A stretch of DNA of 64,000 nucleotides. It comes from UBA8296 sp031581145 (GTDB lineage: Bacteria; Bacteroidota; Rhodothermia; Balneolales; Balneolaceae). This document shows positions 6,655 to 16,286 of the stretch, in pieces; position 1 is the first letter of the stretch, and the number at the start of each line of letters is the position of its first letter. A program made the translations under genes and the position numbers. The notes beneath the pieces were generated by a model. The model saw only the letters and a list, made by a program, of their open reading frames with translations, ran no database searches and was not told the origin of the DNA. The stretch lies in NCBI GenBank assembly GCA_031581145.1, contig JAVLBP010000007.1:15228-79227 (forward strand), read 5' to 3'.

Positions 6655-7983
6655 ATGTCAACACCCACAAATTTTGAGGGTAATACAGATCTAGACCGCA
6701 AGGAAAGTGAACTTGTCGCGTTAACGGAAGCCATCACGAGTCTTCACGCTCAACATACAGAAGAGGGTGTGCTACGGGTTTTTAAATATACCTTGATGGG
6801 GCAATTGGGCATCAAATCCTTTGCCTTGACGCGCCTAGCGGACGATGAGGAAGAGATTCTCGTGGCACATGGTGTTGATACAACCTCTACGGGTGCTGCT
6901 TTGATGGACGATGTCGTTTCCGAACAAGATTCAGACAAACGTCAAGATGATAGAGCAGGGTACCATGCCAAAGGAAGAATTACCATTATAGAGAGGTTTG
7001 TGGCACATGACTTACAAGCTACCGACATCCGATTCATCAAAACATTGACCCAACTATGTCTCCAATCCATTGAAAAACTACGATTACAACGAATAGAAAT
7101 TGAGCAAGAGAGCGTGCAAAAGGAATTATCGATTGCGCGTACGATTCAAGACTCGTTATTGCCCAATCGTAAGGGTCCTCATGAACCTTGGGATATCGCC
7201 TGGGTGCATCAATCAGCGAAAGAGGTTGGGGGTGACCTCATTGATATCGTTGAGGATACAACCAACCGTCGCCTAATGGTTATGATTGCTGATGGGGCAG
7301 GCAAGGGAATCCCCGGAGCATTATTAATGTCGAGTTTGCAAGCCTTGTTTCAATATCTGGCAATGCAAGGGGCTTCCGTTGGAGATATAACACATGCCAT
7401 GAATCACCAATTACTCACAAGTACCCCTGATGATACCTTTGTCACTGCCGTTTTTTTAGAATTGAGTGTACCGTCCACACATGATGGGGCTTTTCAGGTT
7501 CAATATGTCAATGCTGGTCACCCAGCTGGCTATCTTATCAAGCGTGGTGACCAAGGATTTATGCAAGGATCTATGCAATCTTCAATGCAATCCTCAATGC
7601 AATCCGAAATGTCTCTGAAGAAGCTCCCTTCTACAACACCCCTTTTAGGTGTGACGCCATGGGACCCATCACAGACTGAAAAGGGTACACAAGCAGTGAG
7701 TATGTCAGCCAAAGACATACTGTGTTGGCTCACCGATGGTGTTCTTGAACAAGAGATGGTGGGCTCTGCACCGAATCATGAGGGTTATGTGGGAGAGAGT
7801 CGTGTGGGAGAGGCTCGTTATGGGGACTGGCTTCTTGAGGCGTTAGGATCATCGCCAACTCATACCGCATCACAAGAATACCTGGAACGTTTCCTCCAAC
7901 GTTTTCACGCAAGGGTGCACCCTGTCCAAGGTGACGACCAAACGATTGTTATGTTGAAGAGCGGGCACTCCACGTCAGGCTGA
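6655..7983 (+). CDS. PP2C-type (SpoIIE/RsbU) serine phosphatase with N-terminal sensor region
   Basis: The 442-residue protein has a weakly conserved N-terminal region (about 15-150, possibly GAF-like), a coiled-coil linker, and a SpoIIE-type PP2C domain (about 165-440). Metal-site motifs are present: V-G-G-D-L-I-D, I-A-D-G-A-G-K-G, N-A-G-H-P, T-D-G-V-L-E-Q and D-D-Q-T-I-V. It should dephosphorylate the STAS protein when its sensor is triggered. The loop after N-A-G-H-P-A-G-Y-L carries four M-Q-S-S-type repeats from a 12-bp DNA repeat. The gene's last 35 bases overlap the convergent transporter gene. Confidence 0.88.
   Translation: MSTPTNFEGNTDLDRKESELVALTEAITSLHAQHTEEGVLRVFKYTLMGQLGIKSFALTRLADDEEEILVAHGVDTTSTGAALMDDVVSEQDSDKRQDDRAGYHAKGRITIIERFVAHDLQATDIRFIKTLTQLCLQSIEKLRLQRIEIEQESVQKELSIARTIQDSLLPNRKGPHEPWDIAWVHQSAKEVGGDLIDIVEDTTNRRLMVMIADGAGKGIPGALLMSSLQALFQYLAMQGASVGDITHAMNHQLLTSTPDDTFVTAVFLELSVPSTHDGAFQVQYVNAGHPAGYLIKRGDQGFMQGSMQSSMQSSMQSEMSLKKLPSTTPLLGVTPWDPSQTEKGTQAVSMSAKDILCWLTDGVLEQEMVGSAPNHEGYVGESRVGEARYGDWLLEALGSSPTHTASQEYLERFLQRFHARVHPVQGDDQTIVMLKSGHSTSG
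7561..7608 (+). repeat. 12-bp coding repeat (four units) in the PP2C phosphatase
   Basis: Four units starting ATGCAA, the last three nearly identical (ATGCAATCCTCA type), encode M-Q-G-S/M-Q-S-S/M-Q-S-S/M-Q-S-E. The unit length is a multiple of three, so slippage would change loop length without shifting the frame. Confidence 0.9.
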
Positions 7984-8863
7984 TTCCTCCCATAATAATC
8001 ACCATACCCCCCACAGTCAGTGCAGATGGAACTTCCTGAAACAACACAAATGCAAAGAGTGTTGCAAGCACCGCTTCAGAAAGGATTAGGGTGGAAAGAG
8101 CTGTCGCAGAGTAATAGCGTACTGCAAAATTAAGGGATCCATGGCCTAGGATTGTGGGGCCTATGGCTAATAACGCCACCATAAGCCATGCGATACCTCC
8201 AAATCCTGAATATGAATCTGCAAGGAAGACAAACAGCAAAGACGCTGTGATGAATGCAGCCCCGTAAACATAAAACACATAATCTATCCATGTCGATTTT
8301 TGACGAACCGAGCGTCCAATAAGGAAATAAAACGCAAACAATATAGCCGCACTGAAAGCTAGGATATTGCCAAGTAGAGGCTGCCCTTGACTCAATGCTA
8401 AGCTGTCACTTTCGGAGCCAAGCGCTAGGATGATTGTCCCTAATAATGCCGTTATAACCCCAAGCCAGGTACGCCAGCCAAATGGGTGTCTGAATATGAC
8501 ACTCTCTAATACAATAAATAAGATAGGATGCATGGTCACAAGTACAGTCGCTGAAGCTACACTTGTGAACTGGATTGATGTAATAAACAACACGAGATGG
8601 GCACCTAATAGGGCCCCTGATAAGATAATCGCCCATGGTTCTACCCCTTTTTCCCGTTTTAAAATGCGCAAAGATGTCCCATTGCGTAACCAAAATGGCC
8701 ACAGCAAGGCCCAGGCCACACCTAACCGACCCGCCGCTAAAAAATATGGATCTGTTTCACCAGCCCATCGCACAAATATTGGCGAAAAACTAAAAGATAG
8801 AATGCCTAGTCCCAAAAAAAGAGGAACCCAAAGAGGTGGAGTTGAGGTTTGCGAGGAGCTCAC
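7949..8863 (-). CDS. DMT-superfamily transporter (EamA repeats)
   Basis: The 304-residue protein has ten predicted membrane helices arranged as two EamA repeats (about 15-150 and 160-300). The first carries the F-S-P-I-F-V-R-W and Y-F-L-A-A-G-R-L signatures, the second H-G-S-L-N-F-A-V-R-Y-Y-S-A-T. Relatives export small metabolites or amino acids from the cytoplasm. The substrate cannot be told. It lies downstream of the DUF4293 gene on the same strand, with a repeat-filled gap, and is convergent with the phosphatase gene. Confidence 0.88.
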   Translation of the reverse strand: MSSSQTSTPPLWVPLFLGLGILSFSFSPIFVRWAGETDPYFLAAGRLGVAWALLWPFWLRNGTSLRILKREKGVEPWAIILSGALLGAHLVLFITSIQFTSVASATVLVTMHPILFIVLESVIFRHPFGWRTWLGVITALLGTIILALGSESDSLALSQGQPLLGNILAFSAAILFAFYFLIGRSVRQKSTWIDYVFYVYGAAFITASLLFVFLADSYSGFGGIAWLMVALLAIGPTILGHGSLNFAVRYYSATALSTLILSEAVLATLFAFVLFQEVPSALTVGGMVIIMGGISLTWSARSST

Positions 8864-8887
8864 TTGGATGGGGTTCTACGGGTGGGA

Positions 8888-8944
8888 TCTACCAAGAGAC
8901 ATGGGGTCTATTGTTAGTGTCTATGGTTAGTGTCTACCAAGAGA
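8888..8944. repeat. nested short direct repeats between DUF4293 and DMT genes
   Basis: TCTACCAAGAGA occurs at 8888-8899 and 8933-8944. Between them a 13-bp tandem pair, TATTGTTAGTGTC (8909-8921) and TATGGTTAGTGTC (8922-8934), differs at one base. The gap is otherwise featureless. Confidence 0.85.
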
Positions 8945-8951
8945 ATAGGGT

Positions 8952-9359
8952 TTACCGAAGACGGTCCACGGATGCAAGCAGTGCTTGATCCATCTGTATG
9001 GCTCGGCGACCTAAAAAGGCTAGCACCAAACTGCTTCCTGTAATCGCCGCAGAGATCGCTTCATCCCACAAATAGGGGCCAATGCCACCCAAAGAGAACA
9101 AGATAGCCACTTCGAAAGCGAAGACTCCAGCCAACGAGAGTGTACCAATACGTACAATCTGGAGCTGTAATGATGGTTTCTTAAACGAAAAGATAGCCAC
9201 CAGTAATGCAAAAGAGGCAAGTGCCACCATAGACATGGGTGCCCAATAGATCCATTCAGCAGGATCCGCAGCCATCCTCTCTGGCATGGGTGTCAGTAGC
9301 ATCAATGGATTCAGAGCGGCAGCTAGAAGAAGCCATAAAGACTGAATGCGTTGGATCAT
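8952..9359 (-). CDS. DUF4293 family membrane protein
   Basis: The 135-residue protein starts M-I-Q-R-I-Q-S-L-W-L-L-L-A, the hallmark start of DUF4293, a family known from Bacteroidetes and relatives. It has four membrane segments (about 8-25, 38-60, 70-90 and 95-118) and a short charged tail. The function is unknown. It is 56 bases downstream of the RND permease gene on the same strand and might be read from the same transcript. Confidence 0.85.
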   Translation of the reverse strand: MIQRIQSLWLLLAAALNPLMLLTPMPERMAADPAEWIYWAPMSMVALASFALLVAIFSFKKPSLQLQIVRIGTLSLAGVFAFEVAILFSLGGIGPYLWDEAISAAITGSSLVLAFLGRRAIQMDQALLASVDRLR

Positions 9360-9396
9360 AACGACGACTTTGGGTTCTTGTCTATCTCATTTAATA

Positions 9397-9412
9397 TACA
9401 TCTTGGGATGTA
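9397..9412 (-). terminator. weak hairpin after the RND permease gene
   Basis: TACATC and GATGTA form a 6-bp stem around TTGG just after the permease stop. It is followed on the minus strand by an A/T-rich stretch without a proper U run, so termination there would be inefficient. Confidence 0.25.
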
Positions 9413-9415
9413 GTC

Positions 9416-12400
9416 CTACGCACTTGGGGTAGAGTAAAACACCCCTTTGAGTAGCGCAGACACGCGTTCAATGAAAAGATACAAGACTGGCACCAAAATC
9501 AGCGTAAGAGCCGTTGCAAAAATTAACCCAACAATTACCGCTACAGCCATAGGACTCCACCATGCGGCTTGCTCACCACCCCAATAGAGGTATTCGCTAA
9601 TGTTGGTGAAGAATTCTACGGGGTTATTGGTAAACGTAAAAAAGTCAATATTGAACCCGATAGCCAATGGAACCAACCCTAATGTTGTGGTAATAGCAGT
9701 CAAAACAACCGGTCGGAAGCGGGTAGATCCAGCCATGATAAGGACATCATACGTCGACTTATCTGGATACTTCGTGCGCAACACGTCAATGTAGTCAATC
9801 AAAACAATCGCATTGTTCACGACAACTCCCGCTAGCGAGATAATCCCTATCCCCGTCATGATAATCACAAAAGGCATCTGAAAAATCACCAATCCATAGA
9901 GCACCCCAGAAATGGACATGATCACAGACGTTAAGACGATCACCGGTTTTGTGATTGAATTAAACTGCGAAATCAAAATGAATGCTATCAGGAATAATGC
10001 GATTAAAAAAGCATTACTTAAGAAGCCAATGGCGTCAGCCTGTTCTTCCTGCTCACCGGTCCACTCGTACCGTACACCTTGAGGAAGGTTTGATAATGTA
10101 TTAGCCAACTCTGCTTGAACCTCTCCTAATACCTGATTTGGATTTGCGGTACTACTAACATCTGAGGAAAGAGTCACAACCCGTTTTTGATCCTTGTGCG
10201 TTATACCGCCATAACCTTCTTGTGTGGATAATGACACGACTTCAGAGAGGGGGATTTGCTGTCCTGCCTCGGTAAGGACGGTTAATGTACTCAATGCAGA
10301 TAGATTTTCACGGCTTTCAGGATTAAGCCGAACGGTAATATCGTACTCATCTACACCATCGCGATAGCTTGACGCTTCCACACCGTTAATCGCAGAGCGG
10401 ATGGTCGAACCAATCTCTTGTGTATTGAGACCATATAGCGCGGCACGCTCACGATTAACATCTATACGAAGTTCGGGTCTTGATTCAGGGAGGTCTGTAT
10501 CCAATCCCTCCAATTGTGCATACAGTGGGGAGTTTTCGAGTTGGCGCTGTATGGACTCAGAAATCTCCATGAGTTGCTGCATGTCATCGCCAATAATCTC
10601 TAGATTAATAGGCTTGCCAGTAGGGGGTCCCTCTTGTGGCTTTTCAATCACAACTTCGGCCCCTGCAAGGTCCTCAGGTAGCGATTGACGAAGGTTCTCC
10701 ATCGCATCAAAGGTAGAGCCATCGCGTTGTTCATAATCGACAAAATTCAATACGATTGTCCCTTTGTTTTGGGTCTGACCACTGTTGTCCATCCCCGAAG
10801 AAATGGGAGCACCTGCCGTGGCGACGATGGTTTCGACATCGCTGATTTCTGGAATTTGGCGCGAACGTTGTTCAAGCGATTCTATAAACTCACGAGTCGT
10901 TTCGACATTGGTTCCTGCAGGGGTGGAAATCTGAGCATAGAGTCGAGCAGGTGGGATATCCTCAGGGAAGAATTCCACTTTCGTGGTTTGAAATACACCC
11001 AGTGAGATCCCAAACATCACAAAACTCGACAAAAATACTCCAACCGCCGTCAACAAGACGACCCATTGGTGGCGCAAAGCCCACCCTAATGAGCGTTCAT
11101 AACGAGCGATACTTGCCGCCATCCCTTTGGTTTGCCACCATGACGCTACTTTGGTCAAGGCATAACGATGTAAAAGGTAAATGCCACCTGCGATGGTCAA
11201 TAACATGGACCACAGCACGGGATTTTGGAAGAGCAAAAAACCAATGACAAACACACCTATCCCAAGGATGATACGACGACCCGTTTTTGACATTTTAGAT
11301 GCCGACGCATCCTCTTCCCGATTTGGGACACGCATAAACAAAGCGCACAACACAGGATTGATGACAAGGCCAATAAATAAGGATGCGGCAAGCGTAATAA
11401 TCAACGTCTTGGGGAGGTAGGACATGAATTCCCCCACAGTCCCTGGCCAAAACGCTAGAGGTGTAAAGGCGGCCAAAGTTGTGGTGGTTCCTGAAATAAT
11501 CGGCACAGCAACCTCACCTGTCCCCTTTTTCGCCGCTTCAATGTTGGAGTACCCCTCCTCGAGGTAGCGATAGATATTCTCTACCACAACAATGGCATTA
11601 TCCACCAGCATGCCAAGCGCAAGAATCAGAGAAAACAGCACAATCATGTTGAGTGTGATACCCAACGCTGTAAGGACCAAAAAGGTAATAAACATCGAGA
11701 ATGGGATCGCTACACCCACAAATGTGGAGTTTCGGACACCCATAAAGAACAGAAGGACCGCAATCACCAAGATCAACCCAGAGATAATATTATTCTCGAG
11801 ACTTGAGACCATTTTGCGAATCTCGGTACTCATGTCTGACGTGATCTTGAAGGTCGTTGTTGGAGGGACCAGTGCCTCATTATCCTTGAGAATCTGTTTG
11901 ACCAACTCAGAGGCATCAATAATATTCTCTCCCGTGCGCTTGACAACAGAGAGTGTAATGACAGGCGCTTGATCTAGATAGGAATAAGACTCTCGATCTT
12001 TTGGCGCAAAGCGCACCTCTGCCACATCACGAATATAGACAGGACGATCATTCGTGCTTGTCACCACAATGTCTTCTAACCGTTTTGGATCCTCATATTC
12101 ACCAGGCACACGAAGCAGGTATTTTTTGGTTCCTACATCGATTGAGCCCCCCGGAATCGTCACATTCTCATTTCCGATAGCTTTAGTGATATCATCGAAG
12201 GCAAGATTATAGTAGCGTAGTTTGGTTAAGTCGACATCAACCTTCACCTCATTTTCTAGACCCCCAGCAAGGTTAACCTCCAGGACTTGAGGTAGAGCTT
12301 CAATCTCATCTTGAAGATCCTCAGCAACTTTTTTTAGCTCGTCAAGTCCATATTCACCCGATATATTGACCTGCATAATGGGGAACTGAGACAGGTTAAT

Positions 12401-12856
12401 CTCATCCACCACAGGTTCCTCCACGTCGCCGGGTAGTTCCGACTTTGCAAGGTCCACCTTTTCACGCACCTTGAGCAGGGCCTCGTCGATGTTGACATCC
12501 GAATTAAATTCCAGAAGAATGCTAGAATAGCCCTCCGCAGACGTGGACGTCATTTCCTTGATTTCGGAAATATTAGCTAATTCATCTTCCAACACGTTGG
12601 TAACCAAAGTCTCAACATCCTCAGGTGCCACACCAGGATAGGCTGCTCGAACCACAATATTGGGAATCGTGATATCTGGCTGTGCCTCTTTGGGGAGCGA
12701 TAAATAGGCCGATAATCCTCCAATGACAAAAATGACACACAGGACCAAGACACTAATGGGATTCTTAAGCGACAGATTGGTCAGCGGAAATTCACGGCCT
12801 TGAAATTCAGATGGATTTTGAGGAGATGATTGGGTGTTCATGGATTTGGTAGGCAT
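9416..12856 (-). CDS. RND efflux permease (AcrB/HAE1-like)
   Basis: The 1146-residue protein has the full RND layout: TM1 (about 32-52), a first porter/docking loop, TM2-6, a second loop, and TM8-12. TM4 carries G-M-L-V-D-N-A-I-V-V-V-E-N, with one proton-relay Asp where AcrB has two. Compared with AcrB (about 1049 residues) there is extra sequence between TM6 and TM7 (about 525-570) with two additional hydrophobic segments, and another insert near the end (F-F-T-F-T-N-N-P-V-E-F-F). It is last in the TetR-TolC-fusion-protein-RND operon and forms the inner-membrane pump of that complex. The substrate is unknown. Confidence 0.95.
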   Translation of the reverse strand: MPTKSMNTQSSPQNPSEFQGREFPLTNLSLKNPISVLVLCVIFVIGGLSAYLSLPKEAQPDITIPNIVVRAAYPGVAPEDVETLVTNVLEDELANISEIKEMTSTSAEGYSSILLEFNSDVNIDEALLKVREKVDLAKSELPGDVEEPVVDEINLSQFPIMQVNISGEYGLDELKKVAEDLQDEIEALPQVLEVNLAGGLENEVKVDVDLTKLRYYNLAFDDITKAIGNENVTIPGGSIDVGTKKYLLRVPGEYEDPKRLEDIVVTSTNDRPVYIRDVAEVRFAPKDRESYSYLDQAPVITLSVVKRTGENIIDASELVKQILKDNEALVPPTTTFKITSDMSTEIRKMVSSLENNIISGLILVIAVLLFFMGVRNSTFVGVAIPFSMFITFLVLTALGITLNMIVLFSLILALGMLVDNAIVVVENIYRYLEEGYSNIEAAKKGTGEVAVPIISGTTTTLAAFTPLAFWPGTVGEFMSYLPKTLIITLAASLFIGLVINPVLCALFMRVPNREEDASASKMSKTGRRIILGIGVFVIGFLLFQNPVLWSMLLTIAGGIYLLHRYALTKVASWWQTKGMAASIARYERSLGWALRHQWVVLLTAVGVFLSSFVMFGISLGVFQTTKVEFFPEDIPPARLYAQISTPAGTNVETTREFIESLEQRSRQIPEISDVETIVATAGAPISSGMDNSGQTQNKGTIVLNFVDYEQRDGSTFDAMENLRQSLPEDLAGAEVVIEKPQEGPPTGKPINLEIIGDDMQQLMEISESIQRQLENSPLYAQLEGLDTDLPESRPELRIDVNRERAALYGLNTQEIGSTIRSAINGVEASSYRDGVDEYDITVRLNPESRENLSALSTLTVLTEAGQQIPLSEVVSLSTQEGYGGITHKDQKRVVTLSSDVSSTANPNQVLGEVQAELANTLSNLPQGVRYEWTGEQEEQADAIGFLSNAFLIALFLIAFILISQFNSITKPVIVLTSVIMSISGVLYGLVIFQMPFVIIMTGIGIISLAGVVVNNAIVLIDYIDVLRTKYPDKSTYDVLIMAGSTRFRPVVLTAITTTLGLVPLAIGFNIDFFTFTNNPVEFFTNISEYLYWGGEQAAWWSPMAVAVIVGLIFATALTLILVPVLYLFIERVSALLKGVFYSTPSA

Positions 12857-12881
12857 GGGTGTGCGCGAAAGGAGAGCATGT

Positions 12882-14015
12882 TTAATTTAGCGTCTCAGAT
12901 ATTGTAGACTCACTAGTTGCAGTCTCACTGGATGTGGACCCTGAGCTATTGGAGGAAGAGCTCGACGTTCGAATCTGCAGCCGTGTGCCATCTTGGAGAT
13001 AAGACGCGCCATTGGTTATGAATAGATCACCAGGATTTAAACCCGATAAAATGACGGTTTGACTCTTGTAAACAGGCCCATTTCCAACCTCCACTTCTCT
13101 AGAAATTGGGTTGCCCTGTTCATCTTCATCCACAATGTAGGCAACCATACGGCCTTGCTTGTTAAACACAAATTCTTCACCCACCACAATCGAATTGGGC
13201 ATGTCATCTAAAACAACTTCTACATCGGCAACCATGTCAATTTTGATAACTTCATTTGGGTTGGGAAACCCAACCTCAACTTCAAATGTGCGAGATTGTG
13301 GATCAATCGTGTTACCCACAAACTGAATACGACCCTCGACTTGTAAATCATCTCGTTGATTGAATTGGAGTCTAACGGGGTCTCCCTTTTCTAAAATCCC
13401 AACATAGCGAGAGGGAATGCCAACCGTCACATAGAGCTCGGTCGTATTCACCACTCGAGCAATGGGTGTCCCAGGCGAAAGAAGCTCCCCTGGATCAGCA
13501 TAGGTTTGCTCTAGAGTTCCACTAAAAGGTGCTTTCAATTCCGTGTGATTGAGGGACACTCGAAGAGATGCCAATGCAGCATCCTGTTGTTCATAAGCTA
13601 ACTCGGCATTATCAAGATCACTCTGAGACCCGACGCCTTTGTCAAAAAGATCTTTTTGTCGGTCATACTGGAGCTTTGATTGACGCACCATCGCCTCCAT
13701 TCGACGAACTTCTTGCTTGAGTGAAGCATCGTCAATTTTGGCTAGGACTTGACCTTCTTGCACACGCTCTCCTTTGGACACCGTGAAGCGCAGGAGTCGG
13801 CCTTGTACCTCTGACGATAGGATTGCATCGTTGTCTGAGGTCACGGTCCCCACTTGTTTGAGGTAGCTTCGAAACAATTCTGGTTGTAGAGTTTCTGTAT
13901 CGACGGTCACTCTACGTACGAGTTCTTCGGGCGCCTCCATGGTCTCCGGTGGGCCACACTGAATGAGCAGAAACGAGCTCAACAAAAGGATAGAAAGAGT
14001 GGAAAAAGGTTTCAT
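12882..14015 (-). CDS. RND periplasmic adaptor (membrane fusion lipoprotein)
   Basis: The 377-residue protein has a signal peptide ending in L-I-Q-C, so it is lipidated. A split biotinyl-lipoyl domain (S-S-E-V-Q-G-R-L and, after the hairpin, L-K-A-P-F-S-G-T-L) flanks a coiled-coil hairpin (about 95-160), followed by beta-barrel and membrane-proximal domains. The last 30 residues are almost only Ser, Thr and Glu, a low-complexity tail absent from AcrA-type proteins. It bridges the pump and the TolC-like channel encoded on either side. The genes are only 4 and 25 bases apart. Confidence 0.93.
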   Translation of the reverse strand: MKPFSTLSILLLSSFLLIQCGPPETMEAPEELVRRVTVDTETLQPELFRSYLKQVGTVTSDNDAILSSEVQGRLLRFTVSKGERVQEGQVLAKIDDASLKQEVRRMEAMVRQSKLQYDRQKDLFDKGVGSQSDLDNAELAYEQQDAALASLRVSLNHTELKAPFSGTLEQTYADPGELLSPGTPIARVVNTTELYVTVGIPSRYVGILEKGDPVRLQFNQRDDLQVEGRIQFVGNTIDPQSRTFEVEVGFPNPNEVIKIDMVADVEVVLDDMPNSIVVGEEFVFNKQGRMVAYIVDEDEQGNPISREVEVGNGPVYKSQTVILSGLNPGDLFITNGASYLQDGTRLQIRTSSSSSNSSGSTSSETATSESTISETLN

Positions 14016-14019
14016 AAGA

Positions 14020-15579
14020 TTATGGATTTAAAGACGTCTGAATCGAAAGGTTTTCGGAGAAAGGGACACTGCCAATGGCAAAATCAAATGATGCTTTGGC
14101 GTTTAGGTAATCATGTGCTAGCTGAACAACGTTGAATTCAGCCTCTTGAAGTTGCAATTCCGCTTCGGTAATCTCCAGCTGAGATCCATTGCCTGACTCA
14201 AGCCGAAGTTTTGCACGCTCAAACCCCTCCTGAGCTTGCCTCAAGGCCATTTGGCGGGCGTCGTAGCTCAAGAAAAGTCTATTAAACTCATCTTGAAGGG
14301 TCGCTATTTCCTGCGCTGCTGAGACCTCCGCTTGCTCTAAATCGGTCTCAAAAGTCTGAAGCTCAATCGAAGCTCTTGACACATTTGCGATGCGCTCCGA
14401 CCCTTGAAAAATGGGTAAAGAAACCGCCAATCCAACCGTTTGAAAACGAATGGCATCCTCAAACACCACCGGCGATCCAGGCTGAGATGAGGACCATTGC
14501 AAATTATAAACCGCACTTATCGATGGAAGGTATTCACTTTTGGTAGCCAGGAGTTGCTTTTCTCGAAGAGCTACTTGGCTTTCCAGAAACTGAATGTCAG
14601 CCCTTTGGTCCACCACATCTTGCGGTTTTAATAAGGATTGGGCCGAATGGCCATTTGCTTGATCTATTCGACCTAAATGTTCATTTGTAGGAGCAGGTTG
14701 ATCGGATGTCGAAATCACAAACGATGTCAAGTCTCCGACAACCTCGAGTGAGCTGTCTACTGGAAGACCAAGTACCTGGACCAACCCTCTGAGGGCTTGC
14801 TTGTACCCATTTTGAGCCTCAATCAGAGAAGGGCGCTGGTTTGCCAGTTGAACCTCGATTTGAAGCACACTATAATCATCCACCAATCCTGCGTCTCTTC
14901 GGGCCTTCGTTTCCTCGAGAACACGCTCAAGCCTTGCTATAGATGTTTCTAAAAGCTGAACACGCTCCTTAGCAAGGAGTGCCTGATGATACGCTTGGCG
15001 TGTTTGTGTTATGATTTGTTGAGACGTAAGCTCAAAATTTTGGGACTGTGCGAGTTTATACAGTCGTGATGTGCTCAGGCCTATGATGGCTTGACCCCTA
15101 AAGATTGTTTGCGAGACTGTGAGGCCTCCCTGCCAATTATTATCGGTGCCAAACTGCACCGGAACCAATTCGCCTGCAGGGGCGGAGGGATCAAAAACTT
15201 GGGCTGGGATAAAATTGACTGGGATTTCAATGTTTCGGGTATAATTCGCGCTGGCACTCACATCTGGAAGTACTTCAGACCAGGCATTGAGTACCTGCGC
15301 ATCCCCATCTTTGACTCCAAGGGCCGCTTTTCGAATCTCCCTATTGCTTGCCAATGCGGTCTGAATCGCTTGGTCAAGCGTCATTGTAAGTTGTCCAGAT
15401 GTTGACGTTGACCCTGTCGCGCTACTCATCGCATCATTCGTTGCGGGGCTCATCACACGATTTTGAGCTTGAACCACCGCGTGGAACCCACCGATGAGTA
15501 CCCAAGCGAGCATTACCGCGACTAGTTTGGACGTGAGACTTTGTTGTGTGTGAGACATCATATTTTGACCCATGGTCAT
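14020..15579 (-). CDS. TolC-family outer-membrane efflux protein
   Basis: The 519-residue protein has a signal peptide ending near V-V-Q-A-Q-N and two outer-membrane-efflux repeats rich in coiled-coil heptads. L-T-L-D-Q-A-I-Q-T-A-L opens the first, and A-E-L-Q-L-Q-E-A-E-F-N is typical of the second. Its ATG overlaps the TetR stop (ATGA), so the regulator and pump genes are one operon. ATG codons at 15573 and 15561 are alternative starts. Confidence 0.92.
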   Translation of the reverse strand: MTMGQNMMSHTQQSLTSKLVAVMLAWVLIGGFHAVVQAQNRVMSPATNDAMSSATGSTSTSGQLTMTLDQAIQTALASNREIRKAALGVKDGDAQVLNAWSEVLPDVSASANYTRNIEIPVNFIPAQVFDPSAPAGELVPVQFGTDNNWQGGLTVSQTIFRGQAIIGLSTSRLYKLAQSQNFELTSQQIITQTRQAYHQALLAKERVQLLETSIARLERVLEETKARRDAGLVDDYSVLQIEVQLANQRPSLIEAQNGYKQALRGLVQVLGLPVDSSLEVVGDLTSFVISTSDQPAPTNEHLGRIDQANGHSAQSLLKPQDVVDQRADIQFLESQVALREKQLLATKSEYLPSISAVYNLQWSSSQPGSPVVFEDAIRFQTVGLAVSLPIFQGSERIANVSRASIELQTFETDLEQAEVSAAQEIATLQDEFNRLFLSYDARQMALRQAQEGFERAKLRLESGNGSQLEITEAELQLQEAEFNVVQLAHDYLNAKASFDFAIGSVPFSENLSIQTSLNP

Positions 15580-16232
15580 GACTTCAATTCCGTTTCGATT
15601 GGTTTGATACCATGCAAAACTACTTGCATAAACTGTTTCATCGCTTCATCAGCGGTCACATCATGGACCAAAGAGTGGCTGAACATCTCCTGTTTTGGAG
15701 ATTGAAATAGATCTAACATCCCTTTGGATGCAGCAAAAATCATAAGGCCCAATTGCTCAGGCTTGATATCGGCTCGAATGGATCCATCTGAAATCCCTAT
15801 TTGGGCTGCCCGAATAATGTAAGACAGCGCATTATCCACCTCCGTTTTGCACGCATGAACAGAGTCACCTGCATCAACGCCGTCTCGTGCCACAATATTT
15901 TGATAAACATACAAACTAGGTAGATACAATGGGTGACTTTTTACGTACTCTAAACGTTGATGCCCAAATGTTTGCAACATCTCCAAACCTGTCAACGACT
16001 GGGTTAGAATCAGGCTAAATTCCTGATTTAAATCCTTGCAAAAACCCAAAGCAATGGTTACGATGATGTCATCTTTACTCTCGAATTCGAGATATAACGC
16101 CCCCTTGGAGATACCCGCATTTTGGGCGATCTGACTCATAGACACATGCTCTATTGACTGCTCTTCAAAGAGTTTTGTCGCCGATTCCAAAATCGACTCC
16201 TTGCGCTGAAGGGTCTTTGTACTGACTGACAT
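15576..16232 (-). CDS. TetR-family repressor of the efflux operon
   Basis: The 218-residue protein is counted from ATG 16232 (M-S-V-S-T-K-T-L-Q-R-K). The frame is open 23 codons further, to 16301, but that stretch has no TetR similarity and contains the candidate operator. The helix-turn-helix is at about 10-55 (V-S-M-S-Q-I-A-Q-N-A-G-I-S-K-G-A-L-Y), followed by an all-helical ligand-binding domain. As first gene of the operon it probably represses itself and the pump, released by a pump substrate. Confidence 0.92.
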   Translation of the reverse strand: MSVSTKTLQRKESILESATKLFEEQSIEHVSMSQIAQNAGISKGALYLEFESKDDIIVTIALGFCKDLNQEFSLILTQSLTGLEMLQTFGHQRLEYVKSHPLYLPSLYVYQNIVARDGVDAGDSVHACKTEVDNALSYIIRAAQIGISDGSIRADIKPEQLGLMIFAASKGMLDLFQSPKQEMFSHSLVHDVTADEAMKQFMQVVLHGIKPIETELKS

Positions 16233-16286
16233 GAGGGTTGAACAAGCTTTTAGCTCAAGTAATGATACAGAATTTCTGCAAGATTT

